Made by a program: the position numbers and the translations under genes. This document shows, piece by piece, positions 26,909-36,049 of a stretch of DNA of 64,000 nt (position 1 is its first letter; each line of letters starts with the position of its first letter). Location: assembly GCF_002833405.1 (NCBI RefSeq), contig NZ_CP025135.1:291501-355500 (forward strand). The letters run 5' to 3'. The notes beneath the pieces were generated by a model. That model searched no databases and was not told the DNA's origin. It saw nothing but the letters and a program-made list of their open reading frames with translations. Source of the DNA: Planococcus sp. MB-3u-03 (GTDB lineage Bacteria; Bacillota; Bacilli; Bacillales_A; Planococcaceae).

Positions 26909-28399
26909 TTATTTTTTGCGTTGCATCAGTTGAAGTTCGGTATTCAAGGCTTTAAACAATGCGATGACCATCAGGATCATAATAAATGAAAACGGCAAAG
27001 CCGCGATGATGATGGTGTTTTGTACTGCAGTCAACCCGCCGACCGAAAGCAGGATTGCGGCGACGAGCGACTGGGCGATGCCCCAAAGAATCTTGATCTG
27101 GTTGCTCGGAAGCAAGGAGCCGTTCGTCGACTGCATGCCGAGCACGAAAGTCGCGGAGTCAGCGGACGTGATGAAGAATGTGCTGACAAGCAAAATGGCC
27201 AGAATCGACATGATCATGCCAAGCGGCAAATGGCTGAATGCCGCAAACAAAGTTTGCTCTGTGGAAAAGGCAGTCAAATCAATGCCGCTTTTTTGCATAT
27301 CAATAGCAGTTGTTCCGAAAGTTCCGAACCAGAATGACCCGAAGATCGTCGGTGCTAAAACAACGCCAATCAAAAACTCACGGATCGTCCGGCCTTTCGA
27401 GACACGGGCGATGAACATACTGACGAATGGCGCCCAAGCAATCCACCATGCCCAGTAGAAAATGGTCCAGCTATCGAGCCAGCTGCGATTTTCAGCACTA
27501 AGAGGAGCGGATTCGAAGCTCAATCCAATCAGATTTTGAATATAAGCCCCAAAAGTTTCTGTATAGATATTCAAAATTAAGATGGTTGGCCCGAGAACAA
27601 GAACGAGTGCAAGAAGAGTGATCGCCAGCACCATATTCGTGTTGGAAAGATACTTGATGCCTTTATTAAGGCCGGACCAGGCCGACATAATAAACAGCAA
27701 TGTCACAACACCGATGATGACCATCTGCACCCATTCTTCTTGAGGGGCGCCGAAAAGATAGGCTATCCCGCCATTGATCTGGGCAGCGCCAAATCCGAGC
27801 GAAGTAGCTACGCCGAATACGGTAGCGAATACAGCCAAAACATCGACCAATGTACCGAGCGGGCCGTTCATCCGATCACCGAATAAAGGTTTTAATGTAG
27901 AAGAAATGAGCGCAGGTTCTCCTTTGCGGAATTGGAAGAAAGCCAATGACAAGGCGACCATTCCATACATGGTCCAAATATGGATGCCCCAGTGATAGTA
28001 AGTTCGCTGCAGGGCTTCTTTAAACGCTTCGTCCGACCCTATTTCGGCAGTGGCCGGTTGAATTGCAAAATGCGAAAGTGGCTCAGCTGCCCCATAAAAT
28101 ACAAGGCCGATTCCCATGCCTGCTGAAAATAACATGGAGACCCAAGTGAAAGTAGAAAACTCGGGGCGGTCCGAATCGCGCCCAAGCCTGATTTTGCCGT
28201 AAGGGCTGAAAATAATAACAATAACGAGAATCAGGAGGATTGCCATGATTGTAAGATAATACCAGCCAAAGGCATTGTTGATATAGTTGCGGATGGTTCC
28301 AGTGCCTTGCTCAAATAATTCCGGAGCGATAACCCCGAAACCGACAGTCAAAATGACGAGTGCGAATGCGATATAGAAAACTTTAGTTGCTTTGTTCAT
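26909..28399 (-). CDS. BCCT-family betaine/choline/carnitine transporter (OpuD-like)
   Basis: 496-aa carrier with 12 predicted segments. The family signature is complete: WTIFYWAWWIAWAPFVSMFIARVSKGRTIREF, and an aromatic Trp/Tyr-rich GMGIGLVFYGAAEPLSHF earlier. Sodium-coupled uptake of a quaternary-ammonium osmolyte such as glycine betaine is expected; the exact solute is not readable. AGGAGG before ATG 28399. A second, different BCCT gene lies at 59995-61500. Confidence 0.93.
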   Translation of the reverse strand: MNKATKVFYIAFALVILTVGFGVIAPELFEQGTGTIRNYINNAFGWYYLTIMAILLILVIVIIFSPYGKIRLGRDSDRPEFSTFTWVSMLFSAGMGIGLVFYGAAEPLSHFAIQPATAEIGSDEAFKEALQRTYYHWGIHIWTMYGMVALSLAFFQFRKGEPALISSTLKPLFGDRMNGPLGTLVDVLAVFATVFGVATSLGFGAAQINGGIAYLFGAPQEEWVQMVIIGVVTLLFIMSAWSGLNKGIKYLSNTNMVLAITLLALVLVLGPTILILNIYTETFGAYIQNLIGLSFESAPLSAENRSWLDSWTIFYWAWWIAWAPFVSMFIARVSKGRTIREFLIGVVLAPTIFGSFWFGTFGTTAIDMQKSGIDLTAFSTEQTLFAAFSHLPLGMIMSILAILLVSTFFITSADSATFVLGMQSTNGSLLPSNQIKILWGIAQSLVAAILLSVGGLTAVQNTIIIAALPFSFIMILMVIALFKALNTELQLMQRKK

Positions 28400-28602
28400 G
28401 TTTCCTCCTATGATGTTTTTTTAACATAACTATTAAAGGTATAGGATTACGAAAGAATAGTCAAATGCTTAGCTACCATAAAAAAACATCCTATTTTCAT
28501 ATAGAACTTCAGGGAAATGAGATATGGGACTTCTTTTTGCGACTGTGTCTTTGTCTTACTTGCTTAGTTTTTTTCAGCTAAAACCGTAATTCATCGAGAA
28601 CA

Positions 28603-28635
28603 ATAAAAATGCCCTGCACATTACGTGCAGGGCAT
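28603..28635 (-). terminator. Terminator of the ypsA-like gene
   Basis: ATGCCCTGCAC / GTGCAGGGCAT stem; TTTTTATTG follows on the minus strand. Confidence 0.9.
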
Positions 28636-28639
28636 CGGC

Positions 28640-29203
28640 TCACCAGCCATTCCATTCGTTTTGCTGTTCCTCTTCCGCGACGATGCGCAGATCGTCGGCG
28701 GAGATGAGGAGGATGTCGTATTCATTTTTTTCGGCATAACGTTCCGCTTCCTGTTTGATGAACTTTGGCGAGCCTTCCGTTTCCTCGTCGTAAATCAGCA
28801 GAATGCCGTCAGAATTTCTGAGGAAAAACTTGTTTTTCTCGACAAACTGCCAAGGCGCTTCGTAAGGTTTATTCGTCAAGCTGCGGTGGAAATCGGCTTG
28901 GGATAACAGGAATTCGTATTTTTCCTGTTTGGCTTCGTTCCAATTTTTCTCCTGGTCCTCGAAAGGTGTGAGAATGGCGAAATGCAGCTGTGGAAATTCC
29001 TCCTGCAACTCGATCACCACTTCAGCAGCCCATGTTTCGACGCCGAGCTGGCCACTCAGGATAATCCATTCGAGCCCTTCATCGACCAGTGCGCGCAAAC
29101 GGTTTTCGAGCGCTTTCTTGATAAAGCGGACGCCTTCGTGTTTGTCGTCGAATATGCCGAGCTCGTGTGGTTTATAGCCGGTGATGACTAAGCGTTTGAG
29201 CAT
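28640..29203 (-). CDS. ypsA: SLOG-superfamily protein YpsA (DUF1273)
   Basis: 187 aa, matching YpsA/DUF1273: opens MLKRLVITGYKPHELGIF, contains the SLOG nucleotide-binding loop WIILSGQLGVETWAAEV, and LTPFEDQEKNWNE. SLOG domains bind nucleotide-derived ligands. YpsA has been linked to cell-division control in Firmicutes; its biochemical role is not settled. GAGGAGGAG before ATG 29203. Often beside gpsB in relatives, but not here. Confidence 0.9.
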   Translation of the reverse strand: MLKRLVITGYKPHELGIFDDKHEGVRFIKKALENRLRALVDEGLEWIILSGQLGVETWAAEVVIELQEEFPQLHFAILTPFEDQEKNWNEAKQEKYEFLLSQADFHRSLTNKPYEAPWQFVEKNKFFLRNSDGILLIYDEETEGSPKFIKQEAERYAEKNEYDILLISADDLRIVAEEEQQNEWNGW

Positions 29204-29351
29204 ATCGTCTCCTCCTCTATGCAAATCAGTGTTATCAGTTTAACGCATTTTCTTTCATTATGGAGAATGAACGGATCGTTCGCATCATCAATCTTCCGGT
29301 AACTGAATATTCACTCTTATGTTAAGCTAGACGGAAAAAGGAGTGAGGCCA

Positions 29352-30314
29352 GTGTTCAATATTGAAGACGTGGAGCAAGCAAAAAGCCGCATTCAAGACA
29401 TCATCCATAAAACGCCGATCGTGCATTCACAGTCGCTCCAGGAAAAATGGGGGCGCCGAGTGTTCTTTAAAGCGGAGCATTTGCAGAAGATGGGATCGTT
29501 CAAGATCCGTGGGGCGGCGAACGCTGTGACGAATGCAGTATCGAACGGGGCATCGCTCGTGACCGCCGCTTCTTCGGGCAATCACGGCCAAGCGGTCGCT
29601 TATGTGGCCAATGAGCTCGGCATCTCCTCTGTCATCGTCGTGCCGACGGATGCAAGCCCCGCGAAAGTCGCAGCGATCAAAGAGTATGGCGGGCAGGTGG
29701 AATATTGCGGCACGACTTCAGCGGAGCGGATTCCGCATGCCAAGTCGCTCGCGCATCAAATGAACGGCGTCTACATTCCTCCGTATGACCATCGCGACAT
29801 CATTGCTGGACAAGGAACAACTGGATTGGAGATGGTCGAGCAAATGCCGGATGCTGACGTTATCGTTGTGCCCGTGGGTGGCGGCGGATTGATTTCCGGC
29901 ATCTTAACGGCTGTGAAAGCACGGCGTCCAGATGTATTGGTGATTGGCGCAGAGCCGGCGCTTGCGAATGACACGGCCTTATCTTTGGAGCGGAGAGAGA
30001 TTACAGCGATCGGCCCGACCGAAACGATTGCCGATGGTTTGCGGACGTCGCAGCCGGGAGACCTGACATTCCCGATTGTCAGCGAGCTGCTCGACGGGCT
30101 GGTGTTGGTGGAGGAACAGGAAATCATCGAAGCGATGCGCGATATCGCCGTACGCACCAAGCAACTGGTGGAGCCATCAGGTGCAGTTGCCGCAGCTGCC
30201 GTCATGTCGGGCAAAGCAGGCACACCGGATCAAACCATCATCGCGGTGATCTCAGGAGGCAATGTCGACCTGCCGCGTTTCGCCGACTTGCTGAACGCTG
30301 CTGAAACCGAATAA
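29352..30314 (+). CDS. Threonine ammonia-lyase / serine-threonine dehydratase-type PLP enzyme
   Basis: 320-aa fold-type II PLP enzyme. The PLP lysine is Lys51 in MGSFKIRGAANA, the phosphate loop is SSGNHGQAVA, and the glycine loop is VPVGGGGLISG. It lacks the C-terminal ACT-like domain of biosynthetic IlvA, so it fits catabolic threonine dehydratase, serine racemase or threo-3-hydroxyaspartate lyase. GTG 29352 (MFNIED) lies eight bases after AAAGGAG and is preferred to GTG 29343, which overlaps that site. Confidence 0.9.
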   Translation: MFNIEDVEQAKSRIQDIIHKTPIVHSQSLQEKWGRRVFFKAEHLQKMGSFKIRGAANAVTNAVSNGASLVTAASSGNHGQAVAYVANELGISSVIVVPTDASPAKVAAIKEYGGQVEYCGTTSAERIPHAKSLAHQMNGVYIPPYDHRDIIAGQGTTGLEMVEQMPDADVIVVPVGGGGLISGILTAVKARRPDVLVIGAEPALANDTALSLERREITAIGPTETIADGLRTSQPGDLTFPIVSELLDGLVLVEEQEIIEAMRDIAVRTKQLVEPSGAVAAAAVMSGKAGTPDQTIIAVISGGNVDLPRFADLLNAAETE

Positions 30315-30328
30315 ATCAAATTGCCTTG

Positions 30329-30363
30329 AGCCGAGCCCTGATCGTGATGGTGCTCGGCTTTTT
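30329..30363 (+). terminator. Terminator
   Basis: AGCCGAGC / GCTCGGCT stem with a 14-15 base loop and five T, after the ammonia-lyase gene. Confidence 0.85.
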
Positions 30364-30378
30364 GGCGCGGGAAGGCGA

Positions 30379-30407
30379 TTGCATATTAGCGATGAAAACG
30401 GTAACAT
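30379..30407 (+). promoter_or_regulatory. Probable promoter overlapped by a perfect-consensus cre site
   Basis: ATGAAAACGGTAACAT (30392-30407) matches WTGNNARCGNWWWCAW at all 16 positions. TTGCAT (30379-30384), 17 bases, TAACAT (30402-30407) could be the -35 and -10, so CcpA bound at the cre would cover the -10. The cre is firmer than the promoter. Confidence 0.6.
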
Positions 30408-30427
30408 AAAGTTTAAGTATTCTGAAC

Positions 30428-30445
30428 ATACCGACTAGTCGGTAT
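30428..30445. promoter_or_regulatory. 18-bp perfect palindrome, probable TetR-family operator
   Basis: ATACCGACTAGTCGGTAT is a perfect inverted repeat between the cre site and the SDR ribosome site. Its ACCGAC-x2-GTCGGT core is of the type bound by TetR/AcrR regulators of acyl-CoA catabolism. No TetR gene is in the window, so the regulator must be elsewhere. Confidence 0.65.
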
Positions 30446-30467
30446 TTATAATGAAGGAGGAAACAAT

Positions 30468-31241
30468 ATGCCAGTGATGGATTTATTCGATTTAACAGGC
30501 AAGACAGCAATCGTGACGGGAGGCGGCCGAGGCCTTGGCGCACAAATTGCCGAAGGTTTCGCGGAAGCTGGCGCCAATGTGGTGTTGTGTTCGCGCAAAG
30601 TGGAAGCGTGCGAGGAAGTCGCTAAGCAACTCGAAGCGAAGGGTGTGAAAACTTTGGCGCTCGCATGCGATGTCACCAATCCACAAGATGTTAAAAATGT
30701 CGTCGAGAAGACTGTCGAGGCGTTCGGAACGATTGATATTCTCGTAAACAATTCAGGGGCTTCCTGGGGAGCGCCGGTATCTGAGATGCCGCTTGAAGCA
30801 TGGAATAAAGTAATGGCAGTCAACGTCACTGGAACATTCCTTATGAGCCAGGCTGTTGGGGAAGTGATGATTCCGCAAAACAGCGGCAAAATCATCAACA
30901 TCTCTTCAGTGGCCGGGCTCGGGGGGATTGACCCGAAGCTGATGGATGCGATCGGCTACAATACGAGCAAGGGGGCAGTGATCACATTCACGAAAGACCT
31001 GGCCGCGAAATGGGGGCGCCATAATATCAAGGTCAACGCCATCGCGCCTGGTTTCTTCCCAACGAAAATGTCGAAAGACGTGATGAAGCATGGCGAGGAA
31101 GGCTTGTTGGCCAGGACGCCGTTAAACCGTTTCGGGACAGATGAAGACTTGAAAGGCGCGGCTTTGTTCCTGGCGGCGAAAGCCTCGGATTATGTGACAG
31201 GCGATGTCGTGATGGTCGACGGTGGCATGCACGCCATGTAG
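30468..31241 (+). CDS. SDR-family oxidoreductase of an acyl-CoA catabolic operon
   Basis: 257 aa with an intact classical SDR apparatus: TGGGRGLG, NNSG, Ser146/147 in NISSVAG, Tyr164 and Lys168 in YNTSKGA. The fold is close to 3-oxoacyl-ACP reductase and gluconate 5-dehydrogenase groups. Being followed by an acyl-CoA dehydrogenase suggests it oxidises or reduces a hydroxyacyl/oxoacyl-CoA; that is inference. AAGGAGGA before ATG. First gene of a five-gene run under the cre and palindrome. Confidence 0.9.
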   Translation: MPVMDLFDLTGKTAIVTGGGRGLGAQIAEGFAEAGANVVLCSRKVEACEEVAKQLEAKGVKTLALACDVTNPQDVKNVVEKTVEAFGTIDILVNNSGASWGAPVSEMPLEAWNKVMAVNVTGTFLMSQAVGEVMIPQNSGKIINISSVAGLGGIDPKLMDAIGYNTSKGAVITFTKDLAAKWGRHNIKVNAIAPGFFPTKMSKDVMKHGEEGLLARTPLNRFGTDEDLKGAALFLAAKASDYVTGDVVMVDGGMHAM

Positions 31242-31295
31242 GGAAACTAGCCACTGAATGCAGTACATATTTGAACAAAAAAGGGGACGGAGAAG

Positions 31296-33059
31296 ATGAA
31301 AGCTGAGGCGAATGTATACCGGGGCGCTGATTTCCTGATGAAAGCCGCGGGTCCGATCTTTACACCTGAACAGTTTACCGATGAACATAAAATGATTGCG
31401 AAAACAGCGAAGCAGTTTCTGGAGAAAGAAGTGCACCCGCACAACGAGCGGCTGGAAGGGCAGGATTTCGAACTCGTCCAGGAGCTCTTTCACAAAGCGG
31501 GAGAACTGGGCCTCCTCGCGCACAGCATTCCGGAAGCTTACGGCGGGCTCGGGCTCGATAAAATCAGTAAAGGGCTGGTCGGCGAATCGCTCGGCCCGGC
31601 AGGCGGATACGGCGTGGCGCATTCCAACCATACATGCATCGCGACCTTGCCCATCACATATTTCGGTACACCTGAACAGAAAGAATACTATTTGCCGAAA
31701 CTGGCAAGCGGCGAGTTTATCGGGGCTTATTGCCTGACGGAACCGGGAGCGGGTTCGGATGCCTTAGCTGCCCAAACGACCGCGGTGCTTAATGAACAAG
31801 GGACGCATTATTTGCTGAATGGTTCGAAGTTGTACATCACCAACGCCGCGTTTTCCGATACCTTCATTACCTATGCAAAGGTCGACGGCAAAGCGTTCAC
31901 GGCATTTATCGTCGAAAAGAAACATCCGGGCTTATCGCTCGGGCCTGAAGAGAAGAAAATGGGCATCAAAGGTTCCTCGACGCGCCCGGTCATTTTCGAA
32001 GATTGTGAAGTGCCAGTAGAAAACGTGCTTGGCGAAGTTGGGAAAGGCCATCTTGTGGCATTGAACGTCCTGAACCTCGGGCGCTTTAATTTAGGCTCTG
32101 CCTGCATGGGCGCTGCCAAATTCAGTTTGTCGCTGGCACTTGGCTACACGCAGGAGCGCAAGCAGTTTAATCGTGCCATTTCTAAGTTTTCGGCGACACA
32201 AGAAAAAGTGGCGACGATGGCGATGCGCATATTCGCTTTGGAATCGCTGCAATACCGGACCGCCGGCTATCTCGAAGAAGCGCTTGGCGGTTTGTATGAA
32301 TCGCAGGACCATGGATTGATCGCAAAGCGGATGATGGAATATGCCGCCGAATGCGCCATCTGCAAAGTATACGGCTCTGAGACCTTGGATTTTGTCGCGG
32401 ATGAGAGCCTGCAATTGTTTGGCGGCTACGGTTATATCCAAGAATATAAAATCGAGCAAGTGTACAGGGATTCACGCATCAACCGCATTTTCGAAGGCAC
32501 GAATGAAGTCAACCGTCTGCTCATCCCAGGCAATATATTAAAAGCCGCCGCAAAAGGCACATTCGATCTCGAAGCAGCAGCGATGAAGGCAGTGGAGGAA
32601 ATGCAGACACCGGAAGTGCCGTATATCGGAACGCTTGCCCGCGAAACGGAAGCCGTGCGGGCGATGCGCCGCGTCTTCCTCAGCACGCTCGGCCTTGCCG
32701 CAAAATCCTACGGAGCTGGAATCGGCGAGCAGCAAGAGGCGCTTTTGAAGCTGGCAGACATCGCAATTGCCTTGTATGCCGCCGAATCAGCCGTCGCACG
32801 GGCGCAGCAAGCGCTCGAACAGGATGAGAAAAAAGCCCGGCATAAAGTGGAAATGACGCAAGTGTTCATCGATGATGCCTTGCTCGAAACCGAGACGACA
32901 GCGCGCCAAATAATCCAAGGCATTACAGAAGGAGAAGAATTGGCGCGCTATACGGCGATGGCGATAGCAGAACTCAGTCGCCTTCAGCGCGGCGGGACAG
33001 TTACAGCTAAACGCCAATTGGCTCAAACGATTTATCAGGCAGGGCACTATATCAGCTAA
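31296..33059 (+). CDS. Acyl-CoA dehydrogenase (FadE/YusJ-like, with C-terminal extension)
   Basis: 587-aa flavoprotein for alpha,beta-oxidation of acyl-CoA. It shows the FAD/substrate motif AYCLTEPGAGSDA, the second signature NLGRFNLGSACMGAAK with QERKQFNRAISKF, and the catalytic glutamate in INRIFEGTNEVNRL. About 190 residues follow that motif, an extension shared with Bacillus YusJ-type enzymes and likely used for oligomer contacts. 12 bases separate it from the quinone reductase gene. Confidence 0.94.
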   Translation: MKAEANVYRGADFLMKAAGPIFTPEQFTDEHKMIAKTAKQFLEKEVHPHNERLEGQDFELVQELFHKAGELGLLAHSIPEAYGGLGLDKISKGLVGESLGPAGGYGVAHSNHTCIATLPITYFGTPEQKEYYLPKLASGEFIGAYCLTEPGAGSDALAAQTTAVLNEQGTHYLLNGSKLYITNAAFSDTFITYAKVDGKAFTAFIVEKKHPGLSLGPEEKKMGIKGSSTRPVIFEDCEVPVENVLGEVGKGHLVALNVLNLGRFNLGSACMGAAKFSLSLALGYTQERKQFNRAISKFSATQEKVATMAMRIFALESLQYRTAGYLEEALGGLYESQDHGLIAKRMMEYAAECAICKVYGSETLDFVADESLQLFGGYGYIQEYKIEQVYRDSRINRIFEGTNEVNRLLIPGNILKAAAKGTFDLEAAAMKAVEEMQTPEVPYIGTLARETEAVRAMRRVFLSTLGLAAKSYGAGIGEQQEALLKLADIAIALYAAESAVARAQQALEQDEKKARHKVEMTQVFIDDALLETETTARQIIQGITEGEELARYTAMAIAELSRLQRGGTVTAKRQLAQTIYQAGHYIS

Positions 33060-33071
33060 GGGGGAAAAGAG

Positions 33072-34046
33072 ATGAAAGTGGTGAAATTCGAGGAATACGG
33101 CGGGCCGGAAGTGCTTCAGTATATTGATTCTGAAAAGCCGAAGCCGAAAGGTCATGAAGTGCTGATTGAAGTGAAAGCGGCAGGCGTCAATTATGCCGAT
33201 ACGGCAAGACGGGAAGGGAAATATGTCGTGCCGACCGAATTGCCTTATATTCCTGGTTCTGAGGTGGCAGGAGTGGTTATCGAAACAGGAGCGGGCGTCA
33301 CGCGCTTCAAATCGGGAGACCGCGTCGTCGCTTTGATCGAATCATCGGGCTACGCTGAATATGCGGCGATTCCGGAGCAGGTATTGACGCCGGTTCCGGA
33401 AGGCGTCAGTTTTGAAGAAGCAGTGGCATTGCCGCTTCAGGGCTTGAGCGCTTACCATATTTTAAAAACGATGGGTCGTTTGGAGCCTGGAGAAACGGTA
33501 TTGATCCATGCTGCCGCAGGAGGCGTCGGGACGATTGCCGTGCAACTTGCGAAACTTTTCGGTGCCGGAAAAATCATCGCTACGGCGAGCACGGAAGAAA
33601 AACTGTTCCATGCAGAGAAGATGGGGGCTACTCATTTGGTGAATTATAGCGAAGATGGCTGGGTAGGGCGCATCAAAGATATCACTGAGGGAAATGGCGT
33701 CGATTTAGCCCTTGAAATGGTCGGGGGCAGCGTCTTCAACGATACGCTGAAGACTTTGGCGCCGTTTGGGCGATTGGTCATTTTCGGGGCGGCAAGCGGA
33801 GAGCAGGCGACATTCGCACCGGGTCAATTGATGAAGCGCAATCAATCGGTCATCGGCTTTTTCCTGCCGCAGATCATGCGCAAGCCGGAATTATTCCAGA
33901 AAAGCTTTCAGGAATTGCTCGGATATATGGATAGCGGGCAATTGAAATTGACAATCGGCGGCACGTATCCGCTTGAACAAGCAGCTGATGTGCACGAATT
34001 GCTGCAAAGCCGCAAAACGATCGGCAAGCTGGTACTGAAACCATGA
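33072..34046 (+). CDS. NADPH:quinone reductase-like MDR oxidoreductase
   Basis: 324-aa medium-chain dehydrogenase/reductase without the zinc-binding cysteines, so of the quinone-oxidoreductase/enoyl-reductase branch. The nucleotide site is HAAAGGVGTIAVQLAKL, preceded by PLQGLSAYH. In this operon it may reduce an enoyl-CoA or quinone. Good GGGGGAAAAG site. Its TGA overlaps the start of the next gene (ATGA), so the two are coupled. Confidence 0.9.
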   Translation: MKVVKFEEYGGPEVLQYIDSEKPKPKGHEVLIEVKAAGVNYADTARREGKYVVPTELPYIPGSEVAGVVIETGAGVTRFKSGDRVVALIESSGYAEYAAIPEQVLTPVPEGVSFEEAVALPLQGLSAYHILKTMGRLEPGETVLIHAAAGGVGTIAVQLAKLFGAGKIIATASTEEKLFHAEKMGATHLVNYSEDGWVGRIKDITEGNGVDLALEMVGGSVFNDTLKTLAPFGRLVIFGAASGEQATFAPGQLMKRNQSVIGFFLPQIMRKPELFQKSFQELLGYMDSGQLKLTIGGTYPLEQAADVHELLQSRKTIGKLVLKP

Positions 34047-35017
34047 ATGAGGTCCAACAAACCGATTGCCAAGAGCTTTTCGACAAACTTGGATTGAAGC
34101 TCGTAAGGCATCCTTTGCCGTTTAGGCTGAACCACGTTAATTGCTTTATGGCAAAAGCGGAAGAAGCCTGGACGATTATCGATACCGGATTGAACAATGA
34201 CGTTTCGAGAGAGTTGTGGAAGCGGAAAATCGGTGATGAAAACGTAGAGCAGATTCTCCTGACCCATTACCATCCGGATCATTTCGGCTATGCGGGCGGC
34301 TTGCAGCAAAAGACCGGCGCACGGCTGTCGATGAGCAAAATCGATGCAGACGCAGGCATGAAGTCCTGGGATGATGCATTTTTGGACGCGTTGCCTGGCT
34401 ATTACAAGGCAGCGGGCATCCCGCAGGAAGCGGCGCAGGAAATGGCAGACAATACGAGAGCCTTTCAACCGCTCATTTCCCCGCTTCCGAAAGTGGATCA
34501 TCATTTCGAAGAAGGAGAGAAAATCCGCATCGGCCGCTTCGAATACGAAGTGCTGTTCGTTCCGGGGCATTCGGATGGCATGGTGTGTTTTTATCAACGC
34601 GAGCACAATACTCTGTTGGCGGCAGACCATATTTTGCCGCGCATCACGCCGAATATTTCCTATTGGTTCCATGGCGACCCGAATCCGCTTCTGACATATA
34701 TGAATTCTTTGGAGAAAATTCGCAAATTGGATGTGGAATGGGTCATTCCATCGCATGGCGAAGCGTTCCAAGGGGCAAACAAACGGATCGATGAATTGCT
34801 TGCCCATCACGAAGAACGCTTGGATGCAACTTGGCGGATGCTTGAACAGCCGCTGACGATTTTCGAAGTGCGCGAGCGTTTATTCGACCGGCCGTTGACG
34901 GTCCACGAAATGCGCTTTGCGGTCGGTGAAACTTTGGCCCATCTTGAGTATTTGCGCGCCGAGGGCAGATGCGAACGGATGCTGGAAGCGGAGCGCTGGA
35001 TTTATAAACAAACTTAA
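34043..35017 (+). CDS. MBL-fold metallo-hydrolase with C-terminal winged helix (YflN/LACTB2-like)
   Basis: 324 aa. Metal motif His75-Tyr-His77-Pro-Asp79-His80, with later ligands in VPGHSDG, AADHIL and PSHGEAF. The last ~80 residues (EVRERLFDRPLTVHEMRFAVGET) look like the small helical domain of glyoxalase II/LACTB2-type proteins. A thioester or lactone hydrolase fits the acyl-CoA context, but this is not proven. Confidence 0.88.
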   Translation: MNEVQQTDCQELFDKLGLKLVRHPLPFRLNHVNCFMAKAEEAWTIIDTGLNNDVSRELWKRKIGDENVEQILLTHYHPDHFGYAGGLQQKTGARLSMSKIDADAGMKSWDDAFLDALPGYYKAAGIPQEAAQEMADNTRAFQPLISPLPKVDHHFEEGEKIRIGRFEYEVLFVPGHSDGMVCFYQREHNTLLAADHILPRITPNISYWFHGDPNPLLTYMNSLEKIRKLDVEWVIPSHGEAFQGANKRIDELLAHHEERLDATWRMLEQPLTIFEVRERLFDRPLTVHEMRFAVGETLAHLEYLRAEGRCERMLEAERWIYKQT

Positions 35018-35032
35018 AAAGGATGTGTCACG

Positions 35033-35959
35033 ATGAGAATGTTGATGGTAGGAGCAGGCGGCATCGGAGGTTATTTCGGTGCGCGTTTGTTGGAAAAAGG
35101 AGAAGACGTAACATTTCTGGTCAGGGAAGGGCGCAAGAAAAAGATTGAACAAGAAGGCTTACGCGTCAACAGCCGGCACGGAGATCTGCATCTCCAGCCT
35201 GCTCTTTTGACGAAAACGATGCAAGCCGAGCCGTTCGATATTATTCTTCTATCGACAAAAGCGTACCAGCTTGAACAAGCCATTGAAGACATCCGCCCAT
35301 TTGTCGGCGAGCAGACAATGATTTTGCCGCTGTTGAATGGCATCGCACACGTCGAACAGCTCGTCTCTGCATTCGGGGAAGATGCAGTGATTGGCGGCTT
35401 ATGCTTTATCGAGACAACCATCGGCGAAGACGGGTCGATTGTCCAGACGAGCCCGATCCATCAATTGGTTTACGGGGAACGGGGCGGCGAGCGGACAGCC
35501 CGCATCGATAAATTGAAATCGCATTTCGATGGAACAAAAGCGGAATTTGTTTTGAGTGAGGATATTGACCAGGACATGTGGCATAAATATATGTTCATCA
35601 CGGCGATGTCCGGCATCACCTCCCTCATGGAATCGCCCATCGGCCCGATCCGCAAGCTGCCGTCCGGCCAATCCGCCATCCAATCGCTGCTCGAAGAACT
35701 CGAATCGGTCATGACGGCGATCGATGCACCGATCAAAAAAGGCATCGCCGCCATTCAGTTAGACAAAGTGAATAGCATGGACGACGGCATGAAATCATCG
35801 ATGCAGCGCGATATGGAGAAAGGCCAAGGCATTGAAGCCGACCACCTGCAAGGGCATCTCATTGAAAAAGCACAGCAAGCCGATGTTCCGGTTCCCGTGC
35901 TGGAGACCGTTTATACGAAGCTGAAACTTTATGAAGAAAATAACAAGAGAGAGAAATGA
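35033..35959 (+). CDS. 2-dehydropantoate 2-reductase-like protein (ApbA/PanE family)
   Basis: 308 aa. N-terminal Rossmann loop VGAGGIGGYFGARLLEKG (residues 6-23), the NGIAHVEQL central motif and the helical C-terminal domain with the MWHKYMFI stretch expected of ketopantoate reductases. Its place at the end of a catabolic operon, away from panBC, suggests a paralogue with another 2-oxoacid substrate, so no symbol is given. AAGGATG site, 15 bases after the MBL gene. Confidence 0.88.
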   Translation: MRMLMVGAGGIGGYFGARLLEKGEDVTFLVREGRKKKIEQEGLRVNSRHGDLHLQPALLTKTMQAEPFDIILLSTKAYQLEQAIEDIRPFVGEQTMILPLLNGIAHVEQLVSAFGEDAVIGGLCFIETTIGEDGSIVQTSPIHQLVYGERGGERTARIDKLKSHFDGTKAEFVLSEDIDQDMWHKYMFITAMSGITSLMESPIGPIRKLPSGQSAIQSLLEELESVMTAIDAPIKKGIAAIQLDKVNSMDDGMKSSMQRDMEKGQGIEADHLQGHLIEKAQQADVPVPVLETVYTKLKLYEENNKREK

Positions 35960-36049
35960 AAAACAGAACATTTACAATATTAAATTATTACTCTATGATT
36001 AAACAAGGTATGCAGAAATTTCAAAAAAGACAAAAGGGAGTTGGGAAAT

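Noticed and set aside
30441..30458. TATAAT at 30447-30452 as the -10 of the acyl-CoA operon
   Set aside because: Transcription would then start inside the ribosome site of the first gene; the upstream promoter with the cre is more plausible.
33908..34810. 300-codon minus-strand open frame across the quinone reductase/MBL junction
   Set aside because: It overlaps two family-recognised coupled genes, so it is a shadow frame.
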